This document shows, in pieces, positions 37,513 to 50,824 of a stretch of DNA of 64,000 nucleotides. Position 1 is the first letter of the stretch; each line of letters opens with the position of its first letter. Source of the stretch: Bradysia coprophila (taxonomy: Eukaryota; Arthropoda; Insecta; Diptera; Sciaridae); NCBI RefSeq assembly GCF_014529535.1, contig NC_050738.1, forward strand, positions 12,788,062-12,852,061. The letters run 5' to 3'. A model generated the notes under the pieces. The model was given only the letters and a program-made list of their open reading frames with translations, was not told the DNA's origin and searched no databases. The position numbers were made by a program, and so were the translations under genes.

Positions 37513-38633
37513 TGTCTGATTATAATGTAACACCCGTTTAAGAATACGTACATCTTTTGTTCAAATAAATGGTTTAGATGAACACACATCATCGATGTAA
37601 TGTAACATTGATGCAGAAAATCATTCGCTAATCGCCATTTCAAACAACTTCATTTGGTTCCTTTTAAACAAATTAGTAATCGTCAAATTGTGTGTTAAAT
37701 TCATTTATTCGGTGTGACACGTGCCATTCAATTAATTTAAATAAAATTGTATATTGCGTCACGTCATCGGTTATAATTAAGTCACACATTAAGTTCCACA
37801 TGTTGCATCTTGCATTCCGTTTCCGGCATAAGGGTTTTTTTTCTCTATATCTTTTGTATATATTTTAAACATTAAGTTAGTTACTTCACATATGTAAATT
37901 GCACCAAATTAAACTAACCATTCGATGAAATGTTTTTTTTTATGTATTACGACGACGTGTGTGTTTAGAGTGAACATATTTTTTGGAAGAAAAAAAAACC
38001 GAAAAAAGAAAATACATATGCGGTTGTGTTTGAAGGAATTTATCTATCTCTTGAGTTTTAAAGTTACATGTTCGAGCATGAACCGTTCTTTTTTTTGTTT
38101 AGAAAAAGAACTTTTTTTCATCATTCAACGAAAAATGAATTATTGAGTGGTTTTCCGGTTTCATTTTGCACGATAGATCATGACCGTTTATGAAATTATT
38201 GACATATTATGTTAGCCCACAACATAGACTTACATGTAGCGTAGCAGTAACATATAGCGTCGAAAATTGTACTGTTCATGTATCCATGACTAATTTCGAT
38301 CTCCTCCCCACATAACATCCTTTACAAAACTTACTCCAAAAATGAAAGTTTTCACGCTCAAACTGAATTTTCCAACTTTTACTACCGTGCTATATAATCT
38401 GACTGTAATTGTATCAGTATCGCTAGTTGCAGCACAAGCGGAGGGAAAGATACATGGAAATGAAGGCTACATGCCAAGTGAAATCAACCGTCCAATTCAT
38501 ATACGTGTACAAACACAAGTTTACATGCAAAGGAATGAAAATCGAGAAAATTTTTGAAAGTTCCTTATTTTTGCTCAAATGTTATGTAAAGATTATTGAA
38601 AACATTCACAGACGTTAAGCAAGTGTTATTATC

Positions 38634-38656
38634 GAATCTGTTACTTCATTTGAATG
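38634..38656 (+). repeat. Dispersed-repeat lead motif only
   Basis: GAATCTGTTACTTCATTTG, without the TATA core or closing motif. A fuller copy starts about 170 bp downstream. Confidence 0.35.
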
Positions 38657-38821
38657 AACCGACATATCGTAGATTACGTTTTTGTTTGGAGCTTTTTATT
38701 TTATTAGGTGTGCCACACAAGGCAAAATAAAAAGTTCAAAAAAATTGAGTAAATTATTTTAACCTGAGTTTTAACACTCCTATCAATGAATTAATGAGGA
38801 TTTTCCGGGGAGCAGTGAGTA

Positions 38822-38915
38822 CAAATCTTTTGCTTCATAAGTTTTAACATGCATTTTGCTATAAAAGACCGCAACAACTATTGCTTTCTTTTGTCGTTGC
38901 TGTCGATAACAGATG
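38822..38915 (+). repeat. Dispersed TATA-containing repeat, copy 7
   Basis: AAATCTTTTGCTTCATAAG, TTTTAACATGCATTTTGC, TATAAAAGACCG, TTTGTCGTTGCTGTCGATAA and CAGATGA. This is the most complete example and close to the consensus. Confidence 0.65.
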
Positions 38916-41164
38916 ACATAGCCCATGCAATTGTAAGTTCTATCTTTTGCAAATGTTGAAGAATCCAAAATCATCTGTTGAGTTAAAAAAAAAAACGGTT
39001 TTCGCTTGAGGTTCAATTCAATAAAAATTATCATTTACGTCTCAACATACAAGAACCGACAAAAACAAAGATTTAAACATTCAAAATAAATTCGAGTAAA
39101 AAAAAAAGTTACGAAGTTACGAATGTTGTTCCATATGGATTGATTTCCTGGAATAATGAAGTGGCTTTGGAAATGTGCTTAACAGATTTTTCACTCAACA
39201 GATTGTTCTAATACAAATTTTTATATTTTGTATATATATGACCAGACACTAAAAAATAGTCAAAAAACGAAGAAGAAATAACTTCAACCAGTTTATTGAA
39301 TGAGCAAGAGAAGAGAGAATGGAATGTCCAAATGTTGTGAAAAACGAAACAATTGAAATGTAGTTCCTTTGTTTTATTTATAACGAACGAATGCAAGTTT
39401 AAGGTTTAAACCATATGTATTTTTCGGCAACATTTATGGTATGATCAATGCAATGCTACAACGTTTTATAACTGAAAATTCAGTAAACAAATGTTTTCGG
39501 GATGTGTATGCTCATTGTTTAGGCAAAGAAACATATTTTTTTTCGTCGAAAAAGTAATCTGTTTCAGATCAAGTGAATTTATATCCGGGTTTCCTGTATT
39601 AAACTGTAAAGTTGCATTATATGCATTTTACCGACAACTTGTTAATGCATTTTCGGCGAAAGTTAGTTTACACCGATACCTTTTCTATTCACCTGTTTAG
39701 GGTAACAATATACCTGCTCTACCTGTACTCGTAAACACTTATTTGACCCAATCACATTCCGTTTTCAGGTGTGTCTAACTTATACTTTTATAACTTTTGT
39801 TTTCAGGAATCCTGCGAAGGCTAGTTTATATTGTTTTAAAACTTTATGTTTTCATAAATGAGGGAGGACACTCTGTACGATTTAAGAGTCTTAATGTCTA
39901 ATGTTTTCACAATTTATATAACTCCGTCGGTAGATGGTATCATTCATAAAATATTTTCTTGGGATTTCCCTAGGTATATAACGTAAAACGATAAAACAAA
40001 ATGTTAATTACTCTCACAGACCATATTGCTGTCGTTCAAATAACTGTGACGTTAATTACTTCCGACTAAGAACTAAATCCAATTTTAAAGTCAATTTTAC
40101 TTCCATGTTGTGTTGTACCCATATTTAACATTACAATATTTAAGGACAATGGATTCCCATCTGTTTTGTATATTGCTACCATATACGCAATGCTGGCATG
40201 TGATTCTTACATTACATTTATTTGAAGTAAAATAAAAAAGTTGTTGGAACTGAGTTCGTTATGTAAGTGAATAAAGAAAGAATTTTTGTTGAATGGCAAG
40301 TTAGATTGCGTAATATACTTTCTGTCTAGTTAGTGAAACACTTGGTAACACATTGTCTTTGCAACGTTTAAATCTCTTTTTAAATTGAAACTGCAGGAAT
40401 GTGCTGAGGTTGCAACGAACGTTTTACACGAACAGAACGTTCATTTATTATGTTGATGTTGTCTGCTCTTAAATTACAATTTTTGTTCTTGTTTTGATAA
40501 TTAATTTTAAGCCAACCCACACCTCGTCACTCCGAATTTAAATCAATTCCATGTAAAAATGTGAATTTATTTTCTAAAATCACCCAATGTCTAACATTTC
40601 ATAACATTATCACAAACCAAAATAAATTCCTGCAATGTCATACGAAACCAGCGAAGTCATCTCACTCACGGCATCCAAAAATAATAAAAAAAATTCAAAC
40701 GAAAAAAATTCCTTAAAGAAATCTCAAATCTAAGAAGAAACATTCTTAGAGAGCCGGTCTAAATAACATCTCATATGCATACATGCTCGCATACAGCTTT
40801 AAAGTTTTAAGTAACACAACAAAAGTAAGTAATAAATATCAAACAAGTCTCAACTCTCATATAACACTTTTTATTTTGCGTAGGCCGCGACAGGCGCCAG
40901 CTGTGTCAAAATCCGTCTCTATTCAACACGCATTTCATGGCAATTCGTTCTTATTCATTCACACAACTCTATATATATTGTATGCATGCTACAACAGCAA
41001 CCAAAAAACCTTTGCACAGTCATCCTTACTATACACAACAGCATAAAATTGCTGTTGATCACACAATAAACTCTGTCGTATACCCGAATAGTATCTATAA
41101 AAAAACACACAATTTTATTACACATATTCCACTCGTAGCGCCTAACAGCCGAATGGACAAGTGT

Positions 41165-41201
41165 TATAAAAGCGCTAATCTCTTCATCCCATTCCAACAG
41201 T
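41165..41201 (+). promoter_or_regulatory. Candidate core promoter of net
   Basis: TATAAAAG at 41165-41172 is followed 32-34 bp later by an initiator-like CCAACAGTT. The first in-frame coding ATG inferred for net is at 42027, so the 5' UTR would be about 830 nt unless a further intron is present. Confidence 0.45.
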
Positions 41202-42026
41202 TATTCCTCTCAAGTACACACAGTACGGTCTTTTGTTACTGTTTCAACAGCATGTAAAAGCTATTCCCAAAAGTGTTTTTTCTTTCGTTTTATTTTTACG
41301 GAGTCGCGAGCAAGAATGAGACGAGAACAACAATCGCGAGAAATGTGTTTTCGGTGAGCTAGAAGTCTCCCGAATTGAGAAAAATATTTTGTTGTGAATC
41401 ATTTTTGAGTTTTTGAAAAATTTGTGCAATTCAAAAGTTCAGTCACAACAAAACTGTGGATAACGCAAGACGTGTGTGTGTACAATATAACGATGTACAG
41501 TGTAGTGGAACTATGAAAACTGATTAAATTGATTGAAGAACGATATTTTTATATATTATAATATACCGACACGACAACCACGTCTGTTTTGAATTTATTT
41601 AAATAGATTTTTGATGATCTTAGAAGTCAAGTGTCTTCGGAGTTAAAGAAAAAAAAATTGTTCATAAGAATTTTTATTTTTGAATTATAAACTTTAAACC
41701 CATACACCATGTGTGAATAAATTGATGCTTGGAAAATTTCGAGTTAAAAAAAAAAGTTCAATTTGTGGATTCTGTTAGATTAAAATTTGCTTTTATTGTT
41801 CTCAAAACAGAAGATTGTTAAACGACTAAAAACAAATTTTTGGAAAACTGTGCCAAAAAAAAACGCATCTCACTGGAACAGGAACACATTACCGGAATAA
41901 CATTTTTTGTGCTTTAATTTCAATTGGATTAATCATAAAATTGAAAGACGAAATTGACAAATTATACCAAACAAACAGGTGACACAATTTCAAAAGTGTA
42001 AAATATTTATACATTTACTGGCAAAT

Positions 42027-45000
42027 ATGGCAACATCGAGAAATTATCAGCACTTAATGAGTGCAAGCGACCTCTCATCAATTATTTTAAAAGGTAAACT
42101 TTTTACACACCAAGTTAACACTAAGTCGTAAGCTTAGGTATAACAACACACATTTTTGACACTAAGCTCTCTGTGCATTAGTACTATACCGTTTAAAAGC
42201 GGAAGTGATTGATGTAATTTGAGTACAGGTTGAGTGCTTGCATACCAATATGAGAATTCATTAAAAAAAAATCTTATCAGTTTGTATATATACATATAGT
42301 ATCGCGTACGCTGTGTTTACGTTTTATCATTTACAATAAAAATGATTTCATATTTAGCTTTCGCATATTTTGCATTTTTTTCCGTTTGCATTTGTAAAAT
42401 AAAAAAAATTCTCACTGTTATCAATTTTTCGACTTTTGCATAACTGTTAGTCAAGCAATTAATGACCTAAATTTATTGAACAGATGTGTATTTTAATCGC
42501 ACGAAAATTCCGAACGGAATAGCTGAACAACATTTCTTACGAGAAAAAAAAAGTTTAATTTTAGAGCAACTCGTAATCCACTGAATATGCAATTGTTTTT
42601 AAGATAAAATATTAAACGAATGGAAAAATTATTCATGCAACTAAAAAAATATCTATTTAACGGATGTGTTGGCTTTAAAGGCTTCGAGGCAATAAAATAA
42701 TTTAGAATTTCGGTTTTTTGTTTTATTTGAAATGAGACTTGGCCGTATACTGGCAATCAAAATAATGTAATTGGGTCTGGTTGAGGGAAATATGCCAACA
42801 TGTTTTCTACAGATTCTCATTGTCCCGCAGTATTACATTTGGTGTACGTATATTAACAAAACATCACACAATCATTCGTATGGTCCTTGTTTGCTATGAC
42901 CAGAATTATTATCGGGCTTATTACTTCCATCGGTCAAAGTATTTTTAATCTTGTACTTCAATTTTTTTTAACATTCATTTTGCTATAAAAGGATCATATT
43001 ACCCTAAGATTGTCATTATTTTTGTCGTCGTTATCGATAACAGAGGAATAGCCGCATGTGACAGGTTAACACTATACAGTCCATAGTGATTATGGATTAT
43101 GGGTTTGTCCTTCGGTTAGAATTTCACTCTGTATTGATATCTCTTTATTTTTACAAGAAATGGCTCATGTGTTAACGAAAATTCTGCTTTTTTTTTGTAT
43201 AGCTCGAAACATGTTCCATTTTTGTACCGAAAGGCTTAGGCTATCTAATTAGACTGTACAATTGCCGGTGCTGACATTGCACCAGTCAGACTATACCAAC
43301 AATATTTTCTATTGTATTATTGAGTTTTACTTTTTACTCGAGTTATTGCAAAAAAAAAACATTTTGACTACCGTCTAGCAGTATTCAGCCATTATTTTAA
43401 CTGACAAATCAAAAAGTCGATTCAAACATCTTCCGAAAATTAACTTTTAATTAATTAAAGTCAAAGTTTGCGTAGTATTACTCATCAGACGGCCATGTAT
43501 AAATTAAAGAACCAGGAGAAGCACTGTAGATTCATCTTAATCTAATAGCTTAGACATATACAAACAATGGGCAAAGTATGTACAATGCTAGAATACCAAA
43601 ACTCGATTGGAGCCACAGATAAATAACTACTGTACCAATGTCCTCTCAAAGAATCAATACGTTAAATTGAAAATATATCTTCGAATATCTTTGCCGTGTA
43701 TTTATCTTTTCAATAAATACAAAACTGTTTCTTAAATTCCGTAACTACTGAACAACATTCTGCCTAACACCGGCTCCATATAGATACGTACTTTATATGG
43801 AGAGAGAGAAAAAAAATGGTAAAAATGGTAAATACTAACGTCAACGTGAGTCACAATATCACACATGCATGCATATTGTATACAAAAATTTTAACTCACT
43901 AATCACATACCACAGTGGCGGTATACATCTGTATATACAATACATATTTTATGCCACATATAGAAATACTGGTAGTCATATGACTCGTTGGACTTAGAAT
44001 AAATTCCATCGCATAAATGCGCAGTCTTTTCCTCATCCACTATATGACCATATGTACGATTCAATTCCATTTATACACACAATTTCGATCATGACAAGAG
44101 TTAAAAATGTCTGGGCTCTCGGTGTGTAAAGCCACCAATATACGATATATAATCCGAACAAATGGCGCCATACCCACACACATCTTTTCCAGCCTGAGAT
44201 GGGGCCGCTGGTTACACAGTTGAGCATTGCTTTTATTTTAATTTAATATAAAAATACGGAAATTTTTTTTGTCTTTCTTATTATAATCCATCCTGATGGT
44301 ACAACACACAGGCTACACACAGATATCTGGAGAAAGATTGTTTTTCGCAACTATGTGTCGCGTGAATATTTTATTTCTTTTCTTATTATTTTTTGCAAGT
44401 TTTTTTTTGTCGTAGGGTTTAGTTGGTTGAATTCACGACAATTTTATTTATTGGCTGGCGTTGGATTTTTCGTATGTTTATTAATATTCCTCTAACTAAT
44501 TGACAAGGAGCTTGGAGTTGTGTACAATATTTTTTGCCGTATGTTTTGGAATAGTGATTGGTTAGAGGTGATAACATGTGTTCGGTTGATGATTTATTGT
44601 TCATTAAACAATAGGAATCCAAAAGAATTTTTTTGTTTCTGGCATTCTCAGAGAAATTAATAATTAAGGCGCCAAAAATAATTTACGACTTAAAGATTTT
44701 ATCTTTTTTTTTCGGAAAAAATCGAGGTAGTGAAGAATGCGAAAAAGATTTTGCGAAAAGTATGAGAAAAAAAAACTTGATTTCAGATTTAAATTCAAGT
44801 TTAGACCCTTTTTTAACAGATTTTTGTTTGTCTTTCACAGGCGGCAAACATATTTCCAGCATATTTCTCGAGTCTATTACTTCTTTTAATCTAAAGATTT
44901 AACCAGATTGTTATAAAATCTTCTACTTCACTAGTTTTAACATAAATTTTGCTATATCACATCACATTCGCCACTGCTCTTGTAAAATGTTTAAGGATAT

Positions 45001-48000
45001 GTTTGAGCCCAAGGATATTTTTGAGAAAACATTTTCCCATAATTTCCTCAATTTTATCAAATTTTCCCGAATTTTACTATATTTTTCCTAATTTTCACAA
45101 AAATATTTGTTGTTAAAATCTAGGAAAAATTTTCTTTATTAAAAGCGAAAAAAAGGCTGCAAAGTGCAACCTAGGAAAATATGAGAAAATTTAAGAAAAT
45201 GTCGGAAAATCACTAAACACAAAAGAAAACTTCCAAAATACCGTGATTGATAAATGTAATTGAGAAAGCCAAATAAAGTTTTTACATAATTTCTACCTAA
45301 ACTAAATTTATCATCGTTACGCCTATATTTGCACCTGTTCCATTAGCAATAAGGTTAACATTCCGTACGTAAATTAAGTGAAAAAGAAAGTCAAATTTAT
45401 AAATTTTAAATCAAATATCTAATACAATGTGTACGATGTCGATACCATATCGACACTATAAACTATAACGAAATGAAACAAGAAAAAAAATAAATTGTAT
45501 TCACACACGCATCCTGAACCACTTTCCGAATCGGTCGAAGTGTTGTTGACTCAATTTCGTAGTTGAAACACGAAAACCTGTTCGGAAAGACAATTAAGTA
45601 AGTCATTAATGAAAATATGACCTTATAAATGAACATTCAATGCAATTCGTAACGGACATTGGATTTTTACCTATTAACTACGTTTCGATTAATGATTTTT
45701 CACCGAAATAAAAACACAAATTTTAAATTCATGTATCCGATATGTATATTCAGAAGAATGCCGCCTCGCGATATTTTTTTTTTTTATTTTGATTATTATT
45801 CTCACTCCGAAAAATAAGCGGTTTAATGCAATTTTCGGTGTCTCCTTTTTAAAAAATAAAAAAATGGATAAAATGAAAGAAAAAAAAGCCAAAAATTCTT
45901 TGTGCACCATTCATATATTCGGTCCACAAAAGACTTTCATATCATGCCTGCCAGCCATTAATTCGTATTTGCATATTATTAGTCAAAAATTTCGCGAAAA
46001 AATATGCATAAATACATAACTAATAATGAACGAAAAAAAAACCGAACTGAAAATACAGCGAGCAAAAAAAACTTCCTAAAAAATGTTATTCATTATTCGC
46101 TATATCGGCAAATTAATGTGAATAATATTCAACGAACGCCAATCTTTAACCAGATGTGCCATTTTAATGACACCGCAACCACAACCAGCTTAAATATGGA
46201 CAAAACCATAAAAATAACTTCGACTCATATAGAGTTTATTCGCTGATTTTTTTTCCATTATTAAATATATTTTTTTATTAATAATAATATGGTTGTCAGT
46301 GTTTGAATAGATGTGGTTTGTTAGACTTGTCGTTGTTGTTCTTTTTTTTTGTAAATTTAATTCTCCATACAACCGGACCGGTATTCGATTGAAAACAACA
46401 AGCCATACCGCACAGATTAAATTAATGCTGAATCAATCAAACACAGAAAATGGCTTGTATATTATAGAAGTGAAAAAAATGAGAACCACACCAACCGCAT
46501 TATTAGTTGTTATTATATATCGTATATGCGTACGTTACTCATATAATATAACATTGTAATAATGTACGTGCATGTCTCAAAACAAATTGATTAATTAAAA
46601 TTAAAACTGACAGTTGAAAAGAATTACATTACAAAAAGGAATCTATTTTACATGTGCTCTAATCAAATAATTCTTTATTTTCCTATACACCCGAGAGGTG
46701 GTTACGAAGTTAAAACTAAAGGGAAAGAAAAATAAAACCTCAGAGACCAACAGGAATGAACAGCTTCGGTGAAATGGCATTTTACATATAATTCGTAATG
46801 TTAAATACTTTGTATTTGTATCGCATTTGAACATTATATTATGATCAAAACATATATCTACACGAAATATAGGATATACATATCTTCTGCTCTCCTAAAA
46901 CACACTCATATATAATGTACAATGAAAATTGTCGAGACACAATCTGGCGCCATTTGAACATATTTTCCAATATGCAGGCCAACACTTCTTCGGCATTATA
47001 AATATGTTCTGTGTGTGAACCTATATTATATAAATATAAATACAAAGTGTTATATGGCAAAACGCATATATTTAAGACGCTGTGTGTATCAAATTGATTG
47101 GAACTACACTTTATAAAAACAACAACAACTGCAAGCGCAACTGCGTTCTGTATTTGGTATTAGGTTGTTGATGCAAGTGCTGCTTATATATGTAAATATA
47201 TATTTATATCTGGCCTTTTGAATATAATAATATGTGTCCTTTGTTATTGTCTTATTTCTTTCGGGGTTTTTTTATGCCGTCTATGTACCCATATTTCTTT
47301 ATTGTAAGTTTGTCGCTTTTTTATGTCTTATAGATCTGTTTATAATATGTCTTATAGGCTGGTTAAGGTGTTGAGATATCCGTATCCATATATACACATA
47401 TAATGTTTGCATTACTGAATCTTGTCGTTTCGAGTTATTGTTATTTTTTCGTTAAGTAAAGTAGGTTCGTTGTCATGTTGTTTATTTATATTTTTATGTA
47501 ATTTAATTGTATTCTATATTCCTTGCATTAAAGCATTGTATGTCAGCAAATTAAAAACTGAAAATATTTTATTTTGTCAATATTTTCAATAATCAATTAT
47601 GTAAATGGCATTAATTGCTTGATTTTCTGTCGAATGCCGAGATTGTCACGAAATCATATCATCACTGTCACTCACAACACAAAGTTTAATTTACTTCTCA
47701 ACAAAAAAAAAACGTTGCACTCCGTTTTCTAATAAAATATCCTCCATGTCTCTACATATCATGAAAATTGCTTCTTGCATAGCCTTCGGCTCATATCCAA
47801 AATTTTCTTCCAATTTTTTTTAAAAGTCACTCCTCTGCTCCTTCCTAAACTTATTTTATTCAAAAATATGAGGTGACCAGGGATGGAAATGCAAAATAGC
47901 TTCTTATATGTTTACTCGTCTTCGCCTCGGATCGGTAAACTTCACAAAAGAAGTCGCACTTCCATATTTGGTCTCATTGATATGAATGTTATTTCGTCAT

Positions 48001-49804
48001 TTCCTTGAGTATACCAATAATAGCGTTCATTTATTTATATAATTATATAATCCACGGCTAGGTGAACAATAACACATCACTTGTCCAGACAAGAACATTT
48101 TTGGTGAAACTACCTCAATCATCCCAATAAAACCGAAATCAAATAAAATCTATTGTCTGCAGCCTATTAAAGTCATTTACCTATTTGGGAGACAAAAACA
48201 AAGAAAATTAATTTAGCAGAAGGAAAGAGTCGGTGGTGGTGGTTTAATATTGGTCATTCAGTGTATTAATAACCACCACCATCACCGAGATTAAATCGGA
48301 TCTTTAATCGGATCCGTTGTTCAGACTCCATATGAATATCCATGCCATTGATTTTGTAAAACCATTGTATTCCGTAAACAAAAACGAGAAAGAGTTATCT
48401 ACATAAAAATGCCTTTGAGTAAATGTATTCCATATAACCAGCTCAGCTAAACAAGAAGACTTGTCCATATAATATACCAACCGATGCAAAAGTTAATCCG
48501 GCCCGGCGTATAACTTCTCTGTTGCAATTCAACGAAAAACGTGAGAGATGATAGTGTAGTTTGAATTTGAAAGATAAACATCTGAAAGTTTTCGATTCGG
48601 ATTGCTTTTGATCTTATTTTACGTGCACATTTTGAATCGATTATTGTGTATGCGATTCCGAGTGAAGACTGCACACATATTTTCAGAAAAATAAAGAATT
48701 ATAGCTTTAAGACGGAGAGTAAAATAACAAAAAAAAAATCAAAAGAGAGACCATCAACAATACGCTTTAATAGGTGGTGGATATCTGATTTTTATGTTCT
48801 GGTTAATCTTAAAAGAACCACAAAAAACTGATTGTTAAACGAAAATCGAACGATTTAATCAAATATGCTTTCCTTTGTCAATTACAGGCTCGAAACTGAT
48901 GGCCAATTTGGATCGTCGCACTGGTTTCTGTTCGGACAGTTCTGAGAATGGAGACGAATTTCAACGAGACAGTTTACGAAGTCCGACAGACACATCCGAA
49001 GATTCGGTGGAAGTTAAACTAACGCCAATTGTCATACCAAAAAATAAACGAAAATGTTTAGAACCGTCCAAAATTGTACCTGAAAGTGGATTCCCTTTGA
49101 AAAAGCGAATTAAATTCGAAGATACAATGCGAATGATCAAAGCAGAATGTACCGATCCATTGGACAAAAGTCATTTTCGACCGTGGGACACCACTATATC
49201 CGAAGTGGATCCAAGTCGAATAAATATCATCGATCCGGCCAAAATATATGCTCGCCATCCGGGTGTGACAACACTTCATCGTGTGCCAAATACGTCTGTT
49301 AGCCAAATTCATGACGACCAAGAACAGCCATTAGCCCTGCTATCGAAACCCAAAAAGCCAAGTCTGGAAGAGAAACTCGAAGAAAATTCTGCAGCAAATC
49401 TAGTCTATTCAACATTTAACATTAAGAACCTACAAACGCATTCAGAGACCAGCCAAGATGCGTCAACATCATCGCAAAGTATGCGACCCTCTCAGCAGCG
49501 AAACTACAAAAATATGACTCGTGAACGACGCATCGAAGCAAATGCCCGCGAACGGACACGAGTTCACACCATTTCAGCGGCATTCGATACTCTGCGAAAA
49601 TCGATACCGTCGTATTCAAACACCCAAAAGCTATCCAAATTGTCTGTCCTCAGAGTGGCCTGTTCGTACATTTTGACATTGAGCAGGATAGTCGGTGATG
49701 ACTACAGTCCCGATCAAAGTGAGCCATCAATTAATGAGTGTGTGGAAGAGGTTACAAAAACGATACAAACGGAAGGGAAAATTCGAAAGAAAAAGGACGA
49801 GTAA
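42027..49804 (+). CDS. net: Basic helix-loop-helix transcription factor net (ATOH8 family)
   Basis: Nuclear bHLH regulator of the Net/ATOH8 family. Fly net restricts wing vein formation. Exon 2 (48888-49804) is secure. Exon 1 (42027-42093, MATSRNYQHLMSASDLSSII then LKG) is inferred: its GTAAAC donor leaves one base that joins GC of exon 2 to make Gly in frame, and the ATG follows AAAT. Joined, the protein is about 327 residues with a 6.8 kb intron. If exon 1 is wrong, translation could begin at the exon 2 ATG at 48899. The bHLH covers about residues 232-290: basic region ERRIEANARERTRVHTISAA, then LRKSIPSYSNTQKLSKL in helix 1-loop and VLRVACSYILTLSRI in helix 2. The tail SINECVEEVTKTIQTEGK also matches ATOH8. 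The N-terminal two-thirds is polar and low in recognisable domains. Confidence 0.88.
42915..43045 (+). repeat. Dispersed TATA-containing repeat, copy 8
   Basis: TTATTACTTCCATCGGTCAA, TAATCTTGTACTTCAATT, TTTAACATTCATTTTGC, TATAAAAGGATC, TTTGTCGTCGTTATCGATAA and CAGAGGA. Confidence 0.6.
44873..44975 (+). repeat. Dispersed TATA-containing repeat, copy 9
   Basis: TCTATTACTTCTTTTAATC, AAATCTTCTACTTCACTAG, TTTTAACATAAATTTTGC and TATATCACATC. Similarity to other copies extends upstream into TTTCACAGGCGGCAAACATA, also seen near 30457. Confidence 0.55.
45028..45215. repeat. Low-complexity inverted repeat
   Basis: The left side has repeated TTTTCCC/AATTTT words, the right side the complementary GGAAAA/AAATTT words around 45120-45160. 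It folds imperfectly back on itself. Confidence 0.45.
48230..48288. repeat. 59-nt hairpin in the net intron
   Basis: TCGGTG-GTGGTGG..TTTAATA pairs with TATTAATAACCACCACCAT..CACCGA around a short loop. It lies about 600 bp before exon 2 of net. It is followed by a tandem TTAATCGGATC duplication. Confidence 0.5.
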
Positions 49805-50230
49805 ATGAACCACACCTTCGGGCCTCTGTGGCGTGTATTGATAGTCAAAAGACGGTGCTAATAGACCATTGATAATTATGTTTTTATCTCAATATATTTG
49901 ATCCGGCCATAAAATTTATTTAAGTTTGTTTTCTCGATTCTAATTTTTTTTTTTTTTTTCGTGAATTGTGTTTGAGATTTCATCATGATTTCAATGTACT
50001 GAGAACGTTTTGAAGGTGTCTTGTCGTATATAAAAATAGTACAAAAAGCAATGTTGTAATTATATAAAAATGATTGCCTTACGCTTGCCACCCCTTTGTA
50101 AAGATATTGTGCTGTTGTTATTCTTTCCTACGATTGCTACTATAAAAATAGATTTGATCCTCATAATAACATCAAGTATATATCTACCATATATACGCGC
50201 CATATTAATTGTACATAAAAAAATAAATTA
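49805..50230 (+). other. Probable 3' UTR of net
   Basis: AT-rich with no coding signal. AATAAA at 50222-50227 is a plausible poly(A) signal; another occurs near 50350. Confidence 0.5.
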
Positions 50231-50647
50231 TTAAAAGATTCTGTTTCTGTTATACGAAAAAAATTTACATTTTTATTTCTACTTTTAAGATTTTGTTTTA
50301 ATGGTTCGACTGTAAGATCTATATAGTTGTGCGGTTAAGTAATTGTTAAAAATAAAGTTCCGATTGGCTTGTGATAAAGTCAATTTGAAAGAAAAGATTG
50401 AACCTAATTTTCTTTGCAAAGACAATAAAATGATCAAAAATAAAGAAAAATTATGTTTTGAACACAAAATTGATTTATCGTTTTATTTATCAAGTGAAAA
50501 TTGATTTTTTGCATTGCTTACATACATAAAGGTAAATTACGGCAGTCAGGACTCAAGACTCTTCTCTGGATGTAAGTAAGACTACGATCGTAACCCCCTA
50601 GTTTCCCTGAGTTTGTTATTACGATTATAATTTATTTGATCGACGTG

Positions 50648-50674
50648 GAGAGAGAGAGAGAGAAAGAGAGAGAA
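50648..50674. repeat. GA-rich microsatellite
   Basis: GA units with one AAA interruption. Confidence 0.85.
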
Positions 50675-50767
50675 CGTACGAAATTCTATCACAAAATCGT
50701 GCATTCTTTCACATTAGTTTGAGTAAGAATTTTTAAATCTTCTCTAGGTGAGGAATAGGTATTTACG

Positions 50768-50824
50768 AGTTGAAAAGTAGAGTTTTCGTGTGAATAAACA
50801 CACGAAAATGAGACTTTTCAACTT
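50768..50824. repeat. Long-stem hairpin
   Basis: GTTGAAAAGT..GAGTTTTCGTGTG pairs with CACACGAAAA..GACTTTTCAAC across a loop of AATAAA. The stem is about 24 bp with a small mismatch. Confidence 0.6.

Larger units (their letters stand above)
22830..41160. other. 18 kb gene-poor interval upstream of net
   Basis: No coding gene is supported. Open frames here are short, AT-rich and lack family signatures. It holds dispersed-repeat copies (24136-24276 minus, 30540-30640, 35002-35100, 38634-38656, 38822-38915), a complex satellite (27360-28970) and a 551 bp MITE (36962-37512). Because net is the next gene and is a developmental regulator, part of this interval may be its upstream control DNA. That is inference only. 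Confidence 0.5.
42094..48887 (+). other. Large intron of net (inferred)
   Basis: Donor GTAAAC at 42094 and acceptor AATTACAG ending at 48887. It holds dispersed-repeat copies at 42915-43045 and 44873-44975, a low-complexity inverted repeat (45028-45215) and a hairpin at 48230-48288. No other gene was seen. Short open frames are AT-rich. Confidence 0.55.
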
